Shown here: positions 1-7,967 of the stretch, piece by piece
Position numbering within the stretch: position 1 is the first letter of the stretch
Layout of the letters: each line of letters begins with the position of its first letter
DNA from: SAR92 clade bacterium
GTDB lineage: Bacteria > Pseudomonadota > Gammaproteobacteria > Pseudomonadales > Porticoccaceae
NCBI GenBank assembly: GCA_004211905.1
Contig: SHBP01000002.1
Location: 178,665 to 242,664 of the forward strand
Length of the DNA: 64,000 nt
Direction: 5' to 3'
The notes under the pieces: model-generated
The model's input: the letters and a program-made list of their open reading frames with translations, nothing else
Told to the model about the DNA's origin: nothing
Databases searched by the model: none
Program-made: the position numbers and the translations under genes

Positions 1-156
1 TACGCTCAAGAGAATGGTAAAGGGATGATGTTTGAGCCCGATGAGACTGAAGAGCCGCCGCCACCGCTAAAAAACAGTAAACCTAATCAACAATCTAATA
101 TTGATGACCAAAAGACTTCGGCTAAACCTAAGCCTTCTCTTAGGGTAGTGAAGTAG
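1..156 (+). CDS. sspB: ClpXP adaptor SspB, C-terminal tail only (5' end outside window)
   Basis: The first 51 codons are open from the window edge to TAG at 154-156. The visible peptide begins YAQENGKGMMFEPDE, which matches the end of the folded SspB domain (E. coli has ARENGAGTMFEPE at this point). A Pro/Asp/Gln-rich linker follows, and the protein ends in PSLRVVK. In E. coli SspB the terminal LRVVK motif docks the adaptor on the ClpX zinc-binding domain, while the folded domain binds ssrA-tagged substrates. The linker is shorter than in E. coli. sspA would be expected just upstream, outside the window. The assignment rests on these two short matches, which are distinctive. Confidence 0.82.
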   Translation, partial: YAQENGKGMMFEPDETEEPPPPLKNSKPNQQSNIDDQKTSAKPKPSLRVVK

Positions 157-190
157 ATTATCCGCAGACATATCTGACTGGGAGTTTTAC

Positions 191-1372
191 ATGTCAAATC
201 CTATAGCCATTCTATCTGCCATGCGCACCCCTATGGGTGGGATGATGGGCAGTCTGTCCTCTTTATCGGCTTCTGATCTTGGTGGCGTAGCAATTAGCTC
301 TGCTATAACTAAGAGTGGATTGAATGCCTCTGATATTGATGAGGTTATAATGGGTTCTGTCTTGACTGCAGGGCAACGTCAAGCACCGGCTCGACAAGCA
401 GCCCTCGCAGCGGGACTTCCAGTATCTACTTCCTGTACTACTGTTAACAAAGTCTGTGGGTCAGCAATGAAATCCGTAATGCTTGGCGGTAATGCGCTAA
501 GGTCCGGGCAGGCGTCAGTTGTTGTGGCTGGGGGGATGGAAAGTATGAGTGGAGCTCCTTATTTATTACCTCAAGCCCGCCAGGGATATCGATTTGGGCA
601 TGCTCAGATGTTGGACCATATGCAATATGATGGTTTGCAAGATGCCTACCAAGGTGTTGCTATGGGTAATTATGCAGAGACATGTGCTTCAAAATATCAA
701 TTTAGTCGTGAAATGCAGGATGCATTTGCGATTGAATCTTTAAGACGAGCGAAGGAAGCAATCGATAAAGCCTATTTTGCTAATGAAGTTGCTCCAGTTA
801 CCGTAACCTCGCGTCGTGGAGATGTTATTGTCGACATTGACGAGCAACCAGGAAATGCTAAGCCAGAAAAAATACCTCAATTGAGACCCGCATTCCAAAA
901 AGATGGCTCCGTCACTGCGGCAAACGCTAGCTCTATCTCAGATGGGGCTGCTGCTTTGACCTTAATGATGGCGGATGAGGCAGAAGCTAGAGGATTGAAA
1001 CCTATTGCCCTGATTCATGGTTATGATGAGTCGGCACAAGAGCCAGAGTGGTTTACCACTGCTCCGGTGACAGCTGTTCAGAATACTTTAAAGCGGGTGG
1101 GCTGGAGTATAGACGAAGTGGATCTCTGGGAAATCAATGAGGCATTTGCCGTGGTTGCTATGGCTGCGATGCATGAGTTGGGTATCCCACACAGTAAGTT
1201 AAATGTTCATGGAGGAGCCTGTGCACTGGGTCACCCTATTGGCGCCAGCGGAGCTCGTATATTGGTGACTTTAATACATGCTATGCAAAGAAGAGGTGAC
1301 AAAAAAGGCATGGCGAGTCTGTGTATCGGTGGTGGAGAGGCTACCGCGATGGCGATTGAGCTTGTAGGATAA
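191..1372 (+). CDS. Acetyl-CoA C-acyltransferase (thiolase)
   Basis: A 393-residue thiolase, the usual length for the biosynthetic/degradative thiolase family. It condenses two acyl-CoA units or cleaves a 3-ketoacyl-CoA. The nucleophilic Cys89 lies in NKVCGSAM, the NEAF motif is in EINEAFAVVA, and the catalytic His is in GHPIGASGAR. The C-terminal catalytic Cys is in LCIGGGEATA, where many family members read GGGMG. ATG is preceded by GGGAG at a good distance. It stands alone between sspB and dolP, converging on dolP with only three bases between the stop codons. Chain-length preference cannot be read from sequence, so I do not assign atoB, phaA or fadA. Confidence 0.92.
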   Translation: MSNPIAILSAMRTPMGGMMGSLSSLSASDLGGVAISSAITKSGLNASDIDEVIMGSVLTAGQRQAPARQAALAAGLPVSTSCTTVNKVCGSAMKSVMLGGNALRSGQASVVVAGGMESMSGAPYLLPQARQGYRFGHAQMLDHMQYDGLQDAYQGVAMGNYAETCASKYQFSREMQDAFAIESLRRAKEAIDKAYFANEVAPVTVTSRRGDVIVDIDEQPGNAKPEKIPQLRPAFQKDGSVTAANASSISDGAAALTLMMADEAEARGLKPIALIHGYDESAQEPEWFTTAPVTAVQNTLKRVGWSIDEVDLWEINEAFAVVAMAAMHELGIPHSKLNVHGGACALGHPIGASGARILVTLIHAMQRRGDKKGMASLCIGGGEATAMAIELVG

Positions 1373-1375
1373 TAA

Positions 1376-1948
1376 TTAAGACTTGGTCACGTACTCTAAG
1401 CATTTAACAACTTTTCGTACGCCGCTCGTGTTGCGGGCTACATCTGCCGCAAGATCTCCCGTGGCTTGTGTGACCGTACCAAGCAAATAGACAACGCTAT
1501 CCTCCGTAATCAGTATTAAATCTGAGTAATCAACGTCTTTATTAAATGCCAACTTTGTTTTGATTTTTCCGCTGATGATGGTGTCATTTGTACGCGACAC
1601 AATAGAAGTCTTACCTCGAATTTGAAGTTCATTGTAGACTTGACGAACCCCGCGATACTCCCGCGCGACATCTCCTGCGAGTGATTTCATTTCAGCGCTA
1701 GAAACTTCCCCTGTTAATAATACTAACGCATTAAATACTGAGACATTAATATGTGATTTTTTTAGCTGAGGATCGGCCTTTTTAATATTGACCCCTATAA
1801 AAGTTCTCATTTTAGGATCATCAATGTCCGCTCCTAGAGTTCTCCCAGATCCGTCAGGTTGTATTGGTTCTTTAGTGACCTCGTTTACTATTGAGGTACA
1901 ACCACCCAGTACAAGAATCAAACCAAAGGTTAAAGCAAAATTGCGCAT
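1376..1948 (-). CDS. dolP: BON-domain outer-membrane lipoprotein, DolP (YraP) type
   Basis: A 190-residue lipoprotein with signal peptide and lipobox VLGGC (lipidated Cys17), followed by two BON domains at about residues 47-115 and 122-188. BON domains bind phospholipid. In E. coli DolP sits at the outer membrane and supports envelope integrity and BAM function. Gene order here is lpoA-yraN-diaA-dolP on the minus strand, as in E. coli yraM-yraN-yraO-yraP, which strongly supports the call. Its start codon abuts the diaA stop, so the two genes are translated from one message. Confidence 0.9.
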   Translation of the reverse strand: MRNFALTFGLILVLGGCTSIVNEVTKEPIQPDGSGRTLGADIDDPKMRTFIGVNIKKADPQLKKSHINVSVFNALVLLTGEVSSAEMKSLAGDVAREYRGVRQVYNELQIRGKTSIVSRTNDTIISGKIKTKLAFNKDVDYSDLILITEDSVVYLLGTVTQATGDLAADVARNTSGVRKVVKCLEYVTKS

Positions 1949-2512
1949 TTACATCCCTCCAAGGATTTTGTCGTCTATTAAGGCAGACACACATTGTATT
2001 ATTTCTATTTGAGCTAATACTGCTAGCTGGCCTGAAAACTCAGCTGTACTAATTTGAACGTCATTGTAACCGATAGTTCCAACTAATTTGTCGTCATTTT
2101 GACCAGACAGTAGCACTATAGTCATACCTCTTTCGATGGCAGCTTCAACAGCTGTGATGAGCTGTGGAGCATTGTCACCAGCACTTGTGACTACCAATAG
2201 ATCGGTACTTTGTGCGTGGATACTCAGTAGGGTAGACAACTGGCTCATGTTGGGACTTGCAGCACTGAGCTGGTTAATATTTAAGGCAGGAAAACCAGGC
2301 CTTTCAATCTCAAATCCTGATGTTAAATAGTTGGTTAAAAGTTCGGCAGCTAAGACTCCAGACTTATCCCCGCAGCTAAAAATAGTCCCTCCGGCTAACA
2401 GTGTGGAGCTAATACTTTCTGCAGCACGAGCAATAGATCCGGAAAAGAGATCTCCAACAACCATAGTGGTTTCGATCATTTTTTGAAACTGACTAAATAT
2501 TTTTTGTTCCAT
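1949..2512 (-). CDS. diaA: SIS-domain DnaA-binding protein DiaA (phosphoheptose isomerase family)
   Basis: A 187-residue single SIS-domain protein. In E. coli the tetrameric DiaA binds DnaA and promotes ordered initiation at oriC; the fold is that of sedoheptulose-7-phosphate isomerase. The sugar-binding loop region reads FSCGDKSGVLAAE and the second loop VTSAGDNAPQLI. I chose ATG at 2510-2512 because GGA lies about six bases upstream and the start MEQKIFSQF lines up with E. coli MQERIKACF. An in-frame GTG at 2528-2530 would add six residues. Position between yraN and dolP favours DiaA over GmhA. Whether it keeps isomerase activity is unknown. Confidence 0.88.
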   Translation of the reverse strand: MEQKIFSQFQKMIETTMVVGDLFSGSIARAAESISSTLLAGGTIFSCGDKSGVLAAELLTNYLTSGFEIERPGFPALNINQLSAASPNMSQLSTLLSIHAQSTDLLVVTSAGDNAPQLITAVEAAIERGMTIVLLSGQNDDKLVGTIGYNDVQISTAEFSGQLAVLAQIEIIQCVSALIDDKILGGM

Positions 2513-2572
2513 AATTTCCAAAACATCCACGCCTAACGTATTTTTCTCCAGAGATGAACTCTTGCCAGTTAG

Positions 2573-2971
2573 TCATTCAATGAAGATATTTTTAATCCAG
2601 TTTACACTAAACTGAGAGCTGCTTCTTGAATCCCCCGTCAATGCGATCACATCAAATCTGGCCTGCGTATCGTTGCTCATTTTGTGGCTCTGCATATAGA
2701 TTGTGGCAGCGGCTTTTATCTTTTTTCGCTTTAGCTGAGTAATAGACTCTTCTGCACTACCAAATCGGTTTGACTGTCGAAACCGCACCTCCACAAACAC
2801 TAACTGTTCTTTGTCCTGCATTATTATATCGATCTCACCGCGGCGAGTGGTGAAGTTACGATTTACAGGGATAAGGCCATTTGCCAATAGATAATCATGG
2901 GCAAATTGTTCTGCCGCTGCGCCTATTTTTAAAGATGTTTCTTTCCTAGAATGTCTGTCATTGAAATCCAT
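2573..2971 (-). CDS. yraN: YraN family nuclease-fold protein (UPF0102)
   Basis: A 132-residue protein of the YraN/UPF0102 family, a restriction-endonuclease-like fold related to archaeal Holliday-junction resolvases. The nuclease-type core is visible: RRGEIDIIMQD followed by LVFVEVRFR, giving the E-x-D and E-x-R(K) acidic/basic pattern. The cellular role is not established. ATG at 2971 has GAGG eight bases upstream. It sits 34 bases after lpoA and 60 bases before the preferred diaA start, in the conserved lpoA-yraN-diaA-dolP order. Confidence 0.9.
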   Translation of the reverse strand: MDFNDRHSRKETSLKIGAAAEQFAHDYLLANGLIPVNRNFTTRRGEIDIIMQDKEQLVFVEVRFRQSNRFGSAEESITQLKRKKIKAAATIYMQSHKMSNDTQARFDVIALTGDSRSSSQFSVNWIKNIFIE

Positions 2972-3005
2972 TTCTCTGACCTCTATATCATTTTAAATTG
3001 TTAGA

Positions 3006-4844
3006 CTATGGTTGAACGTTTCTTACCTTGCCTTGTTGAAACTCTCCCCACTGAACTTGGCGCCTAATAATTCCGCCTGAAAGACTGAGTATTCCAGTCG
3101 AACCAAACAGAGGGACCTGTGAATTTTTTTGAAGGCTACTTAAATTACGATGAATTAAAAAAGAGTCATGCCCCCTCGCATAAAGCTGTCTATATGCGGT
3201 GTGCATCGTTTGGTCAGAGTTTAGTTCAGAGGTTAATTGCCCCGGGAGAGACCATGGCATAGCTGTAAACTGGATCCCACCAAGATCTCGATCTAAGCCT
3301 GATTGAGAAACCCCGTTATATATTTCTGAGCTTGAATACACAGGCAAGTCAGCGGCCCACAAGAAGTCTAATGCAGGTTTTATCTGTCTCACTCTCTCTG
3401 GGTAGCCCAGCACCACAACAAAATCAATGTCTTGCCGTCGTCTAGGGGTATAGATAACACGGCTATTAACAAAACGCCTTAATTGGATACCACGACTTTC
3501 ACTTAAATCAATTTGCAGAGGTTTTTTAAGGAATTTAGTGAAATCTTTAACTGAATCGGGGTATGCAACTTGATCAACGAGAACACCATTTTTATCTAGC
3601 CAATGGGAGCTAAAGGCTGCCATAGCTTGCTGTCCCCAGTTATTCTCAGGAGCGATAAAAAGAGCTCTGCGGTAGCCTTTTCTCCATGCCTCATTAGCGA
3701 TTTGTCTTATTTCATCCTGTTGCGAATTACCAAACTGAAACAGATTTGGATTCTGTACGATATCGCCATTGTCTATTCGGTTTAAACTTATTGTTGGTAC
3801 TTCTAGTAAGGACATCTTGTTTAGTGCTTCAGTTTCAGATTGGCGAATTCCGCCGATAATTATATCAGCGCCTTCTGCCACTGCGTTTCCATAGGCTTGC
3901 TCAATAGTATGTATGGATGTGTCATGAATTCTTACATTTGGCGGTTTTGTTTTGTCTTGTTGGTATAGCTCGTAATATGCTTCCATAAAGCCATCTAAAA
4001 AGGTTTGGCTAGGTCCTTTGTAGTCTCCCTGCAACGGAAGCAAAATAGCTACTTGGGAAGAGTAAACTGCATTACTTTGCCTCTGCTTGAACCAATCGGG
4101 AGGAATAATGGCAGCGGGGTGATTCTCATTATTATTTTTCCAGCTAATAAATTCTAAAAACTGAGTTTCTAGATTATTTTGATATTGTCTGCTATTGGCA
4201 GCAAGCTCACACCATCCAGCAATGATTGGGTCGGAGTCCAATGAGTACTGATTCAAAGTGTTAAAGGGTTGTCTGGCGAGCTGACGCCAAATTTTATTGT
4301 GGACATTTGATATATCAGATTTGTTCTCTAACAGGGTTGCTAATGCTATTGAGTTACGGAGACTAGCAATTGAATCCCCTAGTTCAGTGTAAACATCTGC
4401 TTTAATACTCAATAGGCGACGTTGATACTGGCGGCCTAAATAAGGTTGGAGTTCCAAGAATCGTGGGTCTTCAATGTTTGACAAGGCTGCGGCTGGATTA
4501 TCATCTTGGAGATGTAACTCAACACCTAAAAAGGTATATTCAATAAATAGTTGATCGGTGAGCAGGACACTATTAACCAGAGCCAGTGTTTCTTTACTTC
4601 GCTGCAAGCTACCACTTTTGGCAAATAATATAGCCACATCGAGCATTTCTTTGCCTTGTTGATTTAGTAATTGCGCCTGCGCAAATAATAGTTCTGTTTG
4701 CTCTAATGCAGTAAGATCCTCTGTGTTAGAAATATAGGTGACAGGAACTCTGCCACTATCTGTGGTCGCAGTTGGCGCACAACCGCCAATAAAGGCTAAG
4801 ATGCACCCTATACCAAGAATCTTTAAAAGAAATTGTTTGCCCAT
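3006..4844 (-). CDS. lpoA: Penicillin-binding protein activator LpoA, outer-membrane lipoprotein
   Basis: A 612-residue lipoprotein; signal peptide ends in the lipobox FIGGC (Cys22). The N-terminal third is helical and TPR-like (about residues 40-240). The C-terminal part, from about residue 260, resembles a periplasmic binding protein (AILLPLQGDYKGPSQTFLDG). In E. coli LpoA reaches through the periplasm to stimulate PBP1A. The start is fixed: an in-frame TGA lies 12 bases upstream of ATG 4844 and no other start precedes the signal peptide. That ATG shares the CATG palindrome with the preferred rsmI start. yraN, diaA and dolP follow downstream. Confidence 0.92.
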   Translation of the reverse strand: MGKQFLLKILGIGCILAFIGGCAPTATTDSGRVPVTYISNTEDLTALEQTELLFAQAQLLNQQGKEMLDVAILFAKSGSLQRSKETLALVNSVLLTDQLFIEYTFLGVELHLQDDNPAAALSNIEDPRFLELQPYLGRQYQRRLLSIKADVYTELGDSIASLRNSIALATLLENKSDISNVHNKIWRQLARQPFNTLNQYSLDSDPIIAGWCELAANSRQYQNNLETQFLEFISWKNNNENHPAAIIPPDWFKQRQSNAVYSSQVAILLPLQGDYKGPSQTFLDGFMEAYYELYQQDKTKPPNVRIHDTSIHTIEQAYGNAVAEGADIIIGGIRQSETEALNKMSLLEVPTISLNRIDNGDIVQNPNLFQFGNSQQDEIRQIANEAWRKGYRRALFIAPENNWGQQAMAAFSSHWLDKNGVLVDQVAYPDSVKDFTKFLKKPLQIDLSESRGIQLRRFVNSRVIYTPRRRQDIDFVVVLGYPERVRQIKPALDFLWAADLPVYSSSEIYNGVSQSGLDRDLGGIQFTAMPWSLPGQLTSELNSDQTMHTAYRQLYARGHDSFLIHRNLSSLQKNSQVPLFGSTGILSLSGGIIRRQVQWGEFQQGKVRNVQP

Positions 4845-5691
4845 GAATTCAAATCAATCCGGTACGTTATATATAGTTGCCACGCCCATCGGCAATTTAA
4901 CCGACATGGTACCTCGCGCAGTCTCCACTCTCCAGTCTGTTAGTGTAATTGCCTGCGAAGATACTCGCCACAGTAAAAAACTACTAGAGTACTTTAATAT
5001 AGATACTCCCTGCATTGCTTATCATGATCACTCTGATCAAAAAAGCACTGAAAAAATTCTCAATCGACTTGAAGTTGGCGAAAGTGTGGCACTGATTTCT
5101 GATGCCGGTACTCCTCTGATTTCAGATCCAGGGTATCGCTTAGTTGCTCGCGCGCGCAATGAGGGTGTGGAGGTGATTCCTATTCCCGGTGCCTGCGCTG
5201 CTATTTCTGCGCTAAGTGTTTCGGGATTACCCACCGACAAATTTCGTTTCATTGGTTTTCTTCCTGCGAAATCAACTCAGCGTCAGAAAGTACTTCAAAC
5301 CCTTAAGTGTGTAACAGATACCCTTGTTTGTTATGAGGCTCCCCATCGTATTCTGGCAACCTTGCAAGATTTATCCGATGTATTTGGTTGTGATCGGACT
5401 GGGTTTGTGGCCAGAGAAATTAGTAAGACCTTTGAGACTTACCTTCATGGCACCCTCGGTGAATTACTGGAACAGATCAAAGCTGATAGTAATCAACAAC
5501 GAGGAGAAATCGTTGTTGTCATTGGAGGTAATGTTACCGCAGGCGAGGGTCTCCCGAATGATGCTGAAAAGATTATAAAAATATTGATGAAAGATTCACC
5601 CATCACTAAAGCAGCATCCCTCACCGCTAAAATTACCGGTGGCGACAAAAAACAGCTTTATCAACTGGCTCTAACACTGCAAAACAAATAA
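4843..5691 (+). CDS. rsmI: 16S rRNA 2'-O-ribose C1402 methyltransferase RsmI
   Basis: A 282-residue tetrapyrrole-methylase-fold SAM methyltransferase that methylates the ribose of C1402 in the 16S rRNA decoding centre. Family motifs: LYIVATPIGNL at the N terminus, EDTRHSKKLLEYF, SDAGTPLISDPGY, and PGACAAISALSVSGLP. The start is uncertain. ATG 4843 gives the family length but has no visible ribosome site. An in-frame ATG at 4801 has AAAGG five bases upstream and would add 14 residues inside lpoA. The frame also stays open to 4738. It is divergent from lpoA, as in E. coli and Pseudomonas. Confidence 0.93.
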   Translation: MNSNQSGTLYIVATPIGNLTDMVPRAVSTLQSVSVIACEDTRHSKKLLEYFNIDTPCIAYHDHSDQKSTEKILNRLEVGESVALISDAGTPLISDPGYRLVARARNEGVEVIPIPGACAAISALSVSGLPTDKFRFIGFLPAKSTQRQKVLQTLKCVTDTLVCYEAPHRILATLQDLSDVFGCDRTGFVAREISKTFETYLHGTLGELLEQIKADSNQQRGEIVVVIGGNVTAGEGLPNDAEKIIKILMKDSPITKAASLTAKITGGDKKQLYQLALTLQNK

Positions 5692-5719
5692 TCCCCAACC
5701 TATTACTGATGAACTATTT

Positions 5720-6199
5720 ATGACTATAAAGAGTGCTTTTCCTCATACCTCCCAACCCATACGCATTACCCAAGACATGTGTGATCAAAATGGTCACATG
5801 AATGTTTTGTATTATTCAAAAATATTTGGAGAGTCTATTGAAGACTACTATATCGCTGAACTAGGTTTCTCAAAAGAATACTTTGATTCTGGATTTTCAT
5901 CATTCACCCTTGAAGACAACATTAAATATATTAATGAATGCCTGTTAGATGAAGTTGTTGTAACCCGATATAGATTGCATAGAGTTAACAGAAAACTAAT
6001 CCATCTTACCGCCGTTATGCTCAATGAAAAAGACCAACTATGCGCCATTTACGAAACCGTACTGGGTCATATTGATATGACCACAAGAAAAACCGCCGAA
6101 ATGACAGGTGCTTTTTTTGACAACTTGCATCGTATTATGCGCCAGCACACAAAAGTGAATATTGAGATTCCGTTGAGACTTCAGATTAAAGAATTATGA
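5720..6199 (+). CDS. Hotdog-fold acyl-CoA thioesterase (4HBT-like)
   Basis: A 159-residue hotdog thioesterase. The N-terminal stretch ITQDMCDQNGHMNVLYYSK carries the D-x-N-GHMN-x-x-Y pattern of the 4-hydroxybenzoyl-CoA thioesterase superfamily, where the Asp is usually catalytic. It would hydrolyse an acyl-CoA; the substrate cannot be read from sequence. It follows rsmI by 28 bases on the same strand, so it may be co-transcribed, but the functions look unrelated. It resembles thioesterases linked to carnitine or betaine catabolism, but no such genes lie nearby. Confidence 0.78.
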   Translation: MTIKSAFPHTSQPIRITQDMCDQNGHMNVLYYSKIFGESIEDYYIAELGFSKEYFDSGFSSFTLEDNIKYINECLLDEVVVTRYRLHRVNRKLIHLTAVMLNEKDQLCAIYETVLGHIDMTTRKTAEMTGAFFDNLHRIMRQHTKVNIEIPLRLQIKEL

Positions 6200-6237
6200 C
6201 TGGAGTACAATAATAGCACTTAACATTTTGCTCATTC

Positions 6238-6267
6238 TTGACTGAGCTGTAACATGCGCAACAGAAT
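6238..6267 (+). promoter_or_regulatory. Possible sigma-70 promoter of the AGCS symporter
   Basis: TTGACT at 6238-6243, an 18-base spacer, then CAGAAT at 6262-6267. An inverted repeat GCTCA-N8-TGAGC (6230-6247) overlaps the -35 element and could be an operator. The predicted transcript begins about 20 bases before the symporter start. Judged by eye only. Confidence 0.35.
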
Positions 6268-6290
6268 CTAATAAAAAGCGGAGAAATATC

Positions 6291-7730
6291 TTGGAAGCAT
6301 TTGTAAATTATCTTAACAGCATTATATGGAGTTCGGCTCTTATCTATCTCTGTCTTGGAACTGGCCTCTATTTTTCTATTCGTACTCGCTTTCTTCAGAT
6401 TCGTCATTTTCGCCATATGATAAAACTGATGTTCCAAGGGAAAAGCTCCGATGCTGGCGTCTCTTCCTTCCAGGCTCTAGCAATTTCGTTATCCGGTCGT
6501 GTTGGTACAGGTAATATTGCAGGTGTCGCAACGGCGATTGCCATGGGTGGTCCAGGTGCAGTTTTCTGGATGTGGTTGGTGGCATTTCTCGGTGCATCCA
6601 CAGCCTATGTAGAGGCAACACTGGCGCAAATATACAAAGAAAAAGATGAAAAAGGCATGTACCGCGGCGGGCCAGCATATTTCATCGAGAAAGCCATGGG
6701 TCAAAAGTGGTATGCCTGGTTATTTGCCGCCTGTACTATTATTGCGGTTGGTTTCTGTCTGCCGGGCATTCAAGCCAACAGTATTGTCGCAGCCGTTGAA
6801 AATGCTTGGGGTGTACCCCCTATTGTTGGGGCGTCTGTAATCGCTATCGGCGTGGCTTTGATTGTGTTTGGGGGTGTTCGCCGCATCGCCAGCTTCACCC
6901 AGGTCGTCGTTCCTGTCATGGCACTTGGTTATATTTTGATTGCCTTGGTAGTAATGGCGGCTAATTATGAGAACATCCCCGCGATGTTCAGCTTGATCAT
7001 CAATAGTGCTTTTGGCCTAGAAGCAGGTTATGGCGCGATTATAGGCATGGCAATCCAGTGGGGAGTCAAGCGAGGCATTTACTCCAATGAAGCGGGTCAG
7101 GGCACAGCTCCTCACGCTGCAGCCGCGGCAGAAGTTTCACATCCAGCTAAACAGGGGTTGGTGCAGGCTTTCTCGGTTTATATTGATACGTTGTTTGTCT
7201 GCACAGCCACAGCATTTATGATCCTGCTCACTGGTCTCTATAATGTACAGGGACCCGACGGAGTTATGTTGTATACAGGGTTGGCCGGCGTAGAAGCGGG
7301 ACCTATCTATGTTCAAAGCGCTTTTGAAACCATACTGCCAGGTTTGGGTGCTAGTCTATTGGCAGTTTCTCTGTTCTTCTTCGCATTCACAACTATCTTG
7401 GCTTACTACTACATTGCGGAAACAAATGTCACTTATATCAATCGTGCGGTGCACCGCCCTTGGTTAATGGTATTTTTAAAATGGTTGGTGCTGACATCTG
7501 TCATGTATGGCGGCATCAAGTCCGCTGACCTAGCGTGGGCACTTGGTGATGTTGGTGTGGGTGCTATGGCATGGTTGAATATTGTAGCGATCTTGATTTT
7601 GCAACGGCCGGCATTATCAGCACTTAAAGACTACGAGACACAGCTTAAAGACGGAGTTGATCCTACGTTTGATGCAGAAGCCGCAGGCATCGACAACGCT
7701 GAATTTTGGGTTAAACGCCACGATGTGTAG
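6291..7730 (+). CDS. Sodium:alanine/glycine symporter family protein (AGCS)
   Basis: A 479-residue inner-membrane transporter of the alanine/glycine:cation symporter family, importing small neutral amino acids with Na+. The family signature GTGNIAGVATAIAMGGPGAV is present near residue 72, and GVKRGIYSNEAGQGTAP lies about residue 258. About 10-11 hydrophobic helices are visible. The start is TTG at 6291, preceded by GCGGAG at a suitable distance; no ATG gives the complete first helix. It appears to be a single-gene unit with 237 bases behind it. Alanine versus glycine preference is not resolved. Confidence 0.9.
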   Translation: MEAFVNYLNSIIWSSALIYLCLGTGLYFSIRTRFLQIRHFRHMIKLMFQGKSSDAGVSSFQALAISLSGRVGTGNIAGVATAIAMGGPGAVFWMWLVAFLGASTAYVEATLAQIYKEKDEKGMYRGGPAYFIEKAMGQKWYAWLFAACTIIAVGFCLPGIQANSIVAAVENAWGVPPIVGASVIAIGVALIVFGGVRRIASFTQVVVPVMALGYILIALVVMAANYENIPAMFSLIINSAFGLEAGYGAIIGMAIQWGVKRGIYSNEAGQGTAPHAAAAAEVSHPAKQGLVQAFSVYIDTLFVCTATAFMILLTGLYNVQGPDGVMLYTGLAGVEAGPIYVQSAFETILPGLGASLLAVSLFFFAFTTILAYYYIAETNVTYINRAVHRPWLMVFLKWLVLTSVMYGGIKSADLAWALGDVGVGAMAWLNIVAILILQRPALSALKDYETQLKDGVDPTFDAEAAGIDNAEFWVKRHDV

Positions 7731-7920
7731 TTTAGATCCAATTTTCAAATAAGTATCAAGTATCCAGTAGTGCTTTTTGTTAAGGTGTACGCTAGCGATT
7801 TTGATAGTTTTGCCTTAATCCTTATTATTCCTCAGCATATTGTGAGGACGTCTTACAATCGTCTACGCGGTCAGAACTTGTAACCATCTAGGAAAGATCG
7901 CCACCTAATTTTTCCCTAGC

Positions 7921-7949
7921 TAGACATTTTTGCATAGCTGGTCTAGGAT
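7921..7949 (+). promoter_or_regulatory. Possible sigma-70 promoter upstream of the TonB-like protein gene
   Basis: TAGACA at 7921-7926, a 17-base spacer and TAGGAT at 7944-7949, placing the transcript start about 12 bases before the ATG at 7968. The remainder of the 237-base gap (7731-7920) shows no gene or clear hairpin. Confidence 0.42.
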
Positions 7950-7967
7950 TCAAGTAGGGGTGATTGT

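Noticed and set aside
4738..4842. N-terminal extension of RsmI encoded inside lpoA
   Set aside because: The first 35 residues have no family similarity and read as the complement of the lpoA signal peptide. Only the ATG at 4801 deserves consideration, because of its ribosome site.
6200..6290. Possible glycine/amino-acid riboswitch upstream of the AGCS symporter
   Set aside because: The 91-base leader is too short and shows only one small inverted repeat overlapping a promoter-like -35 element.
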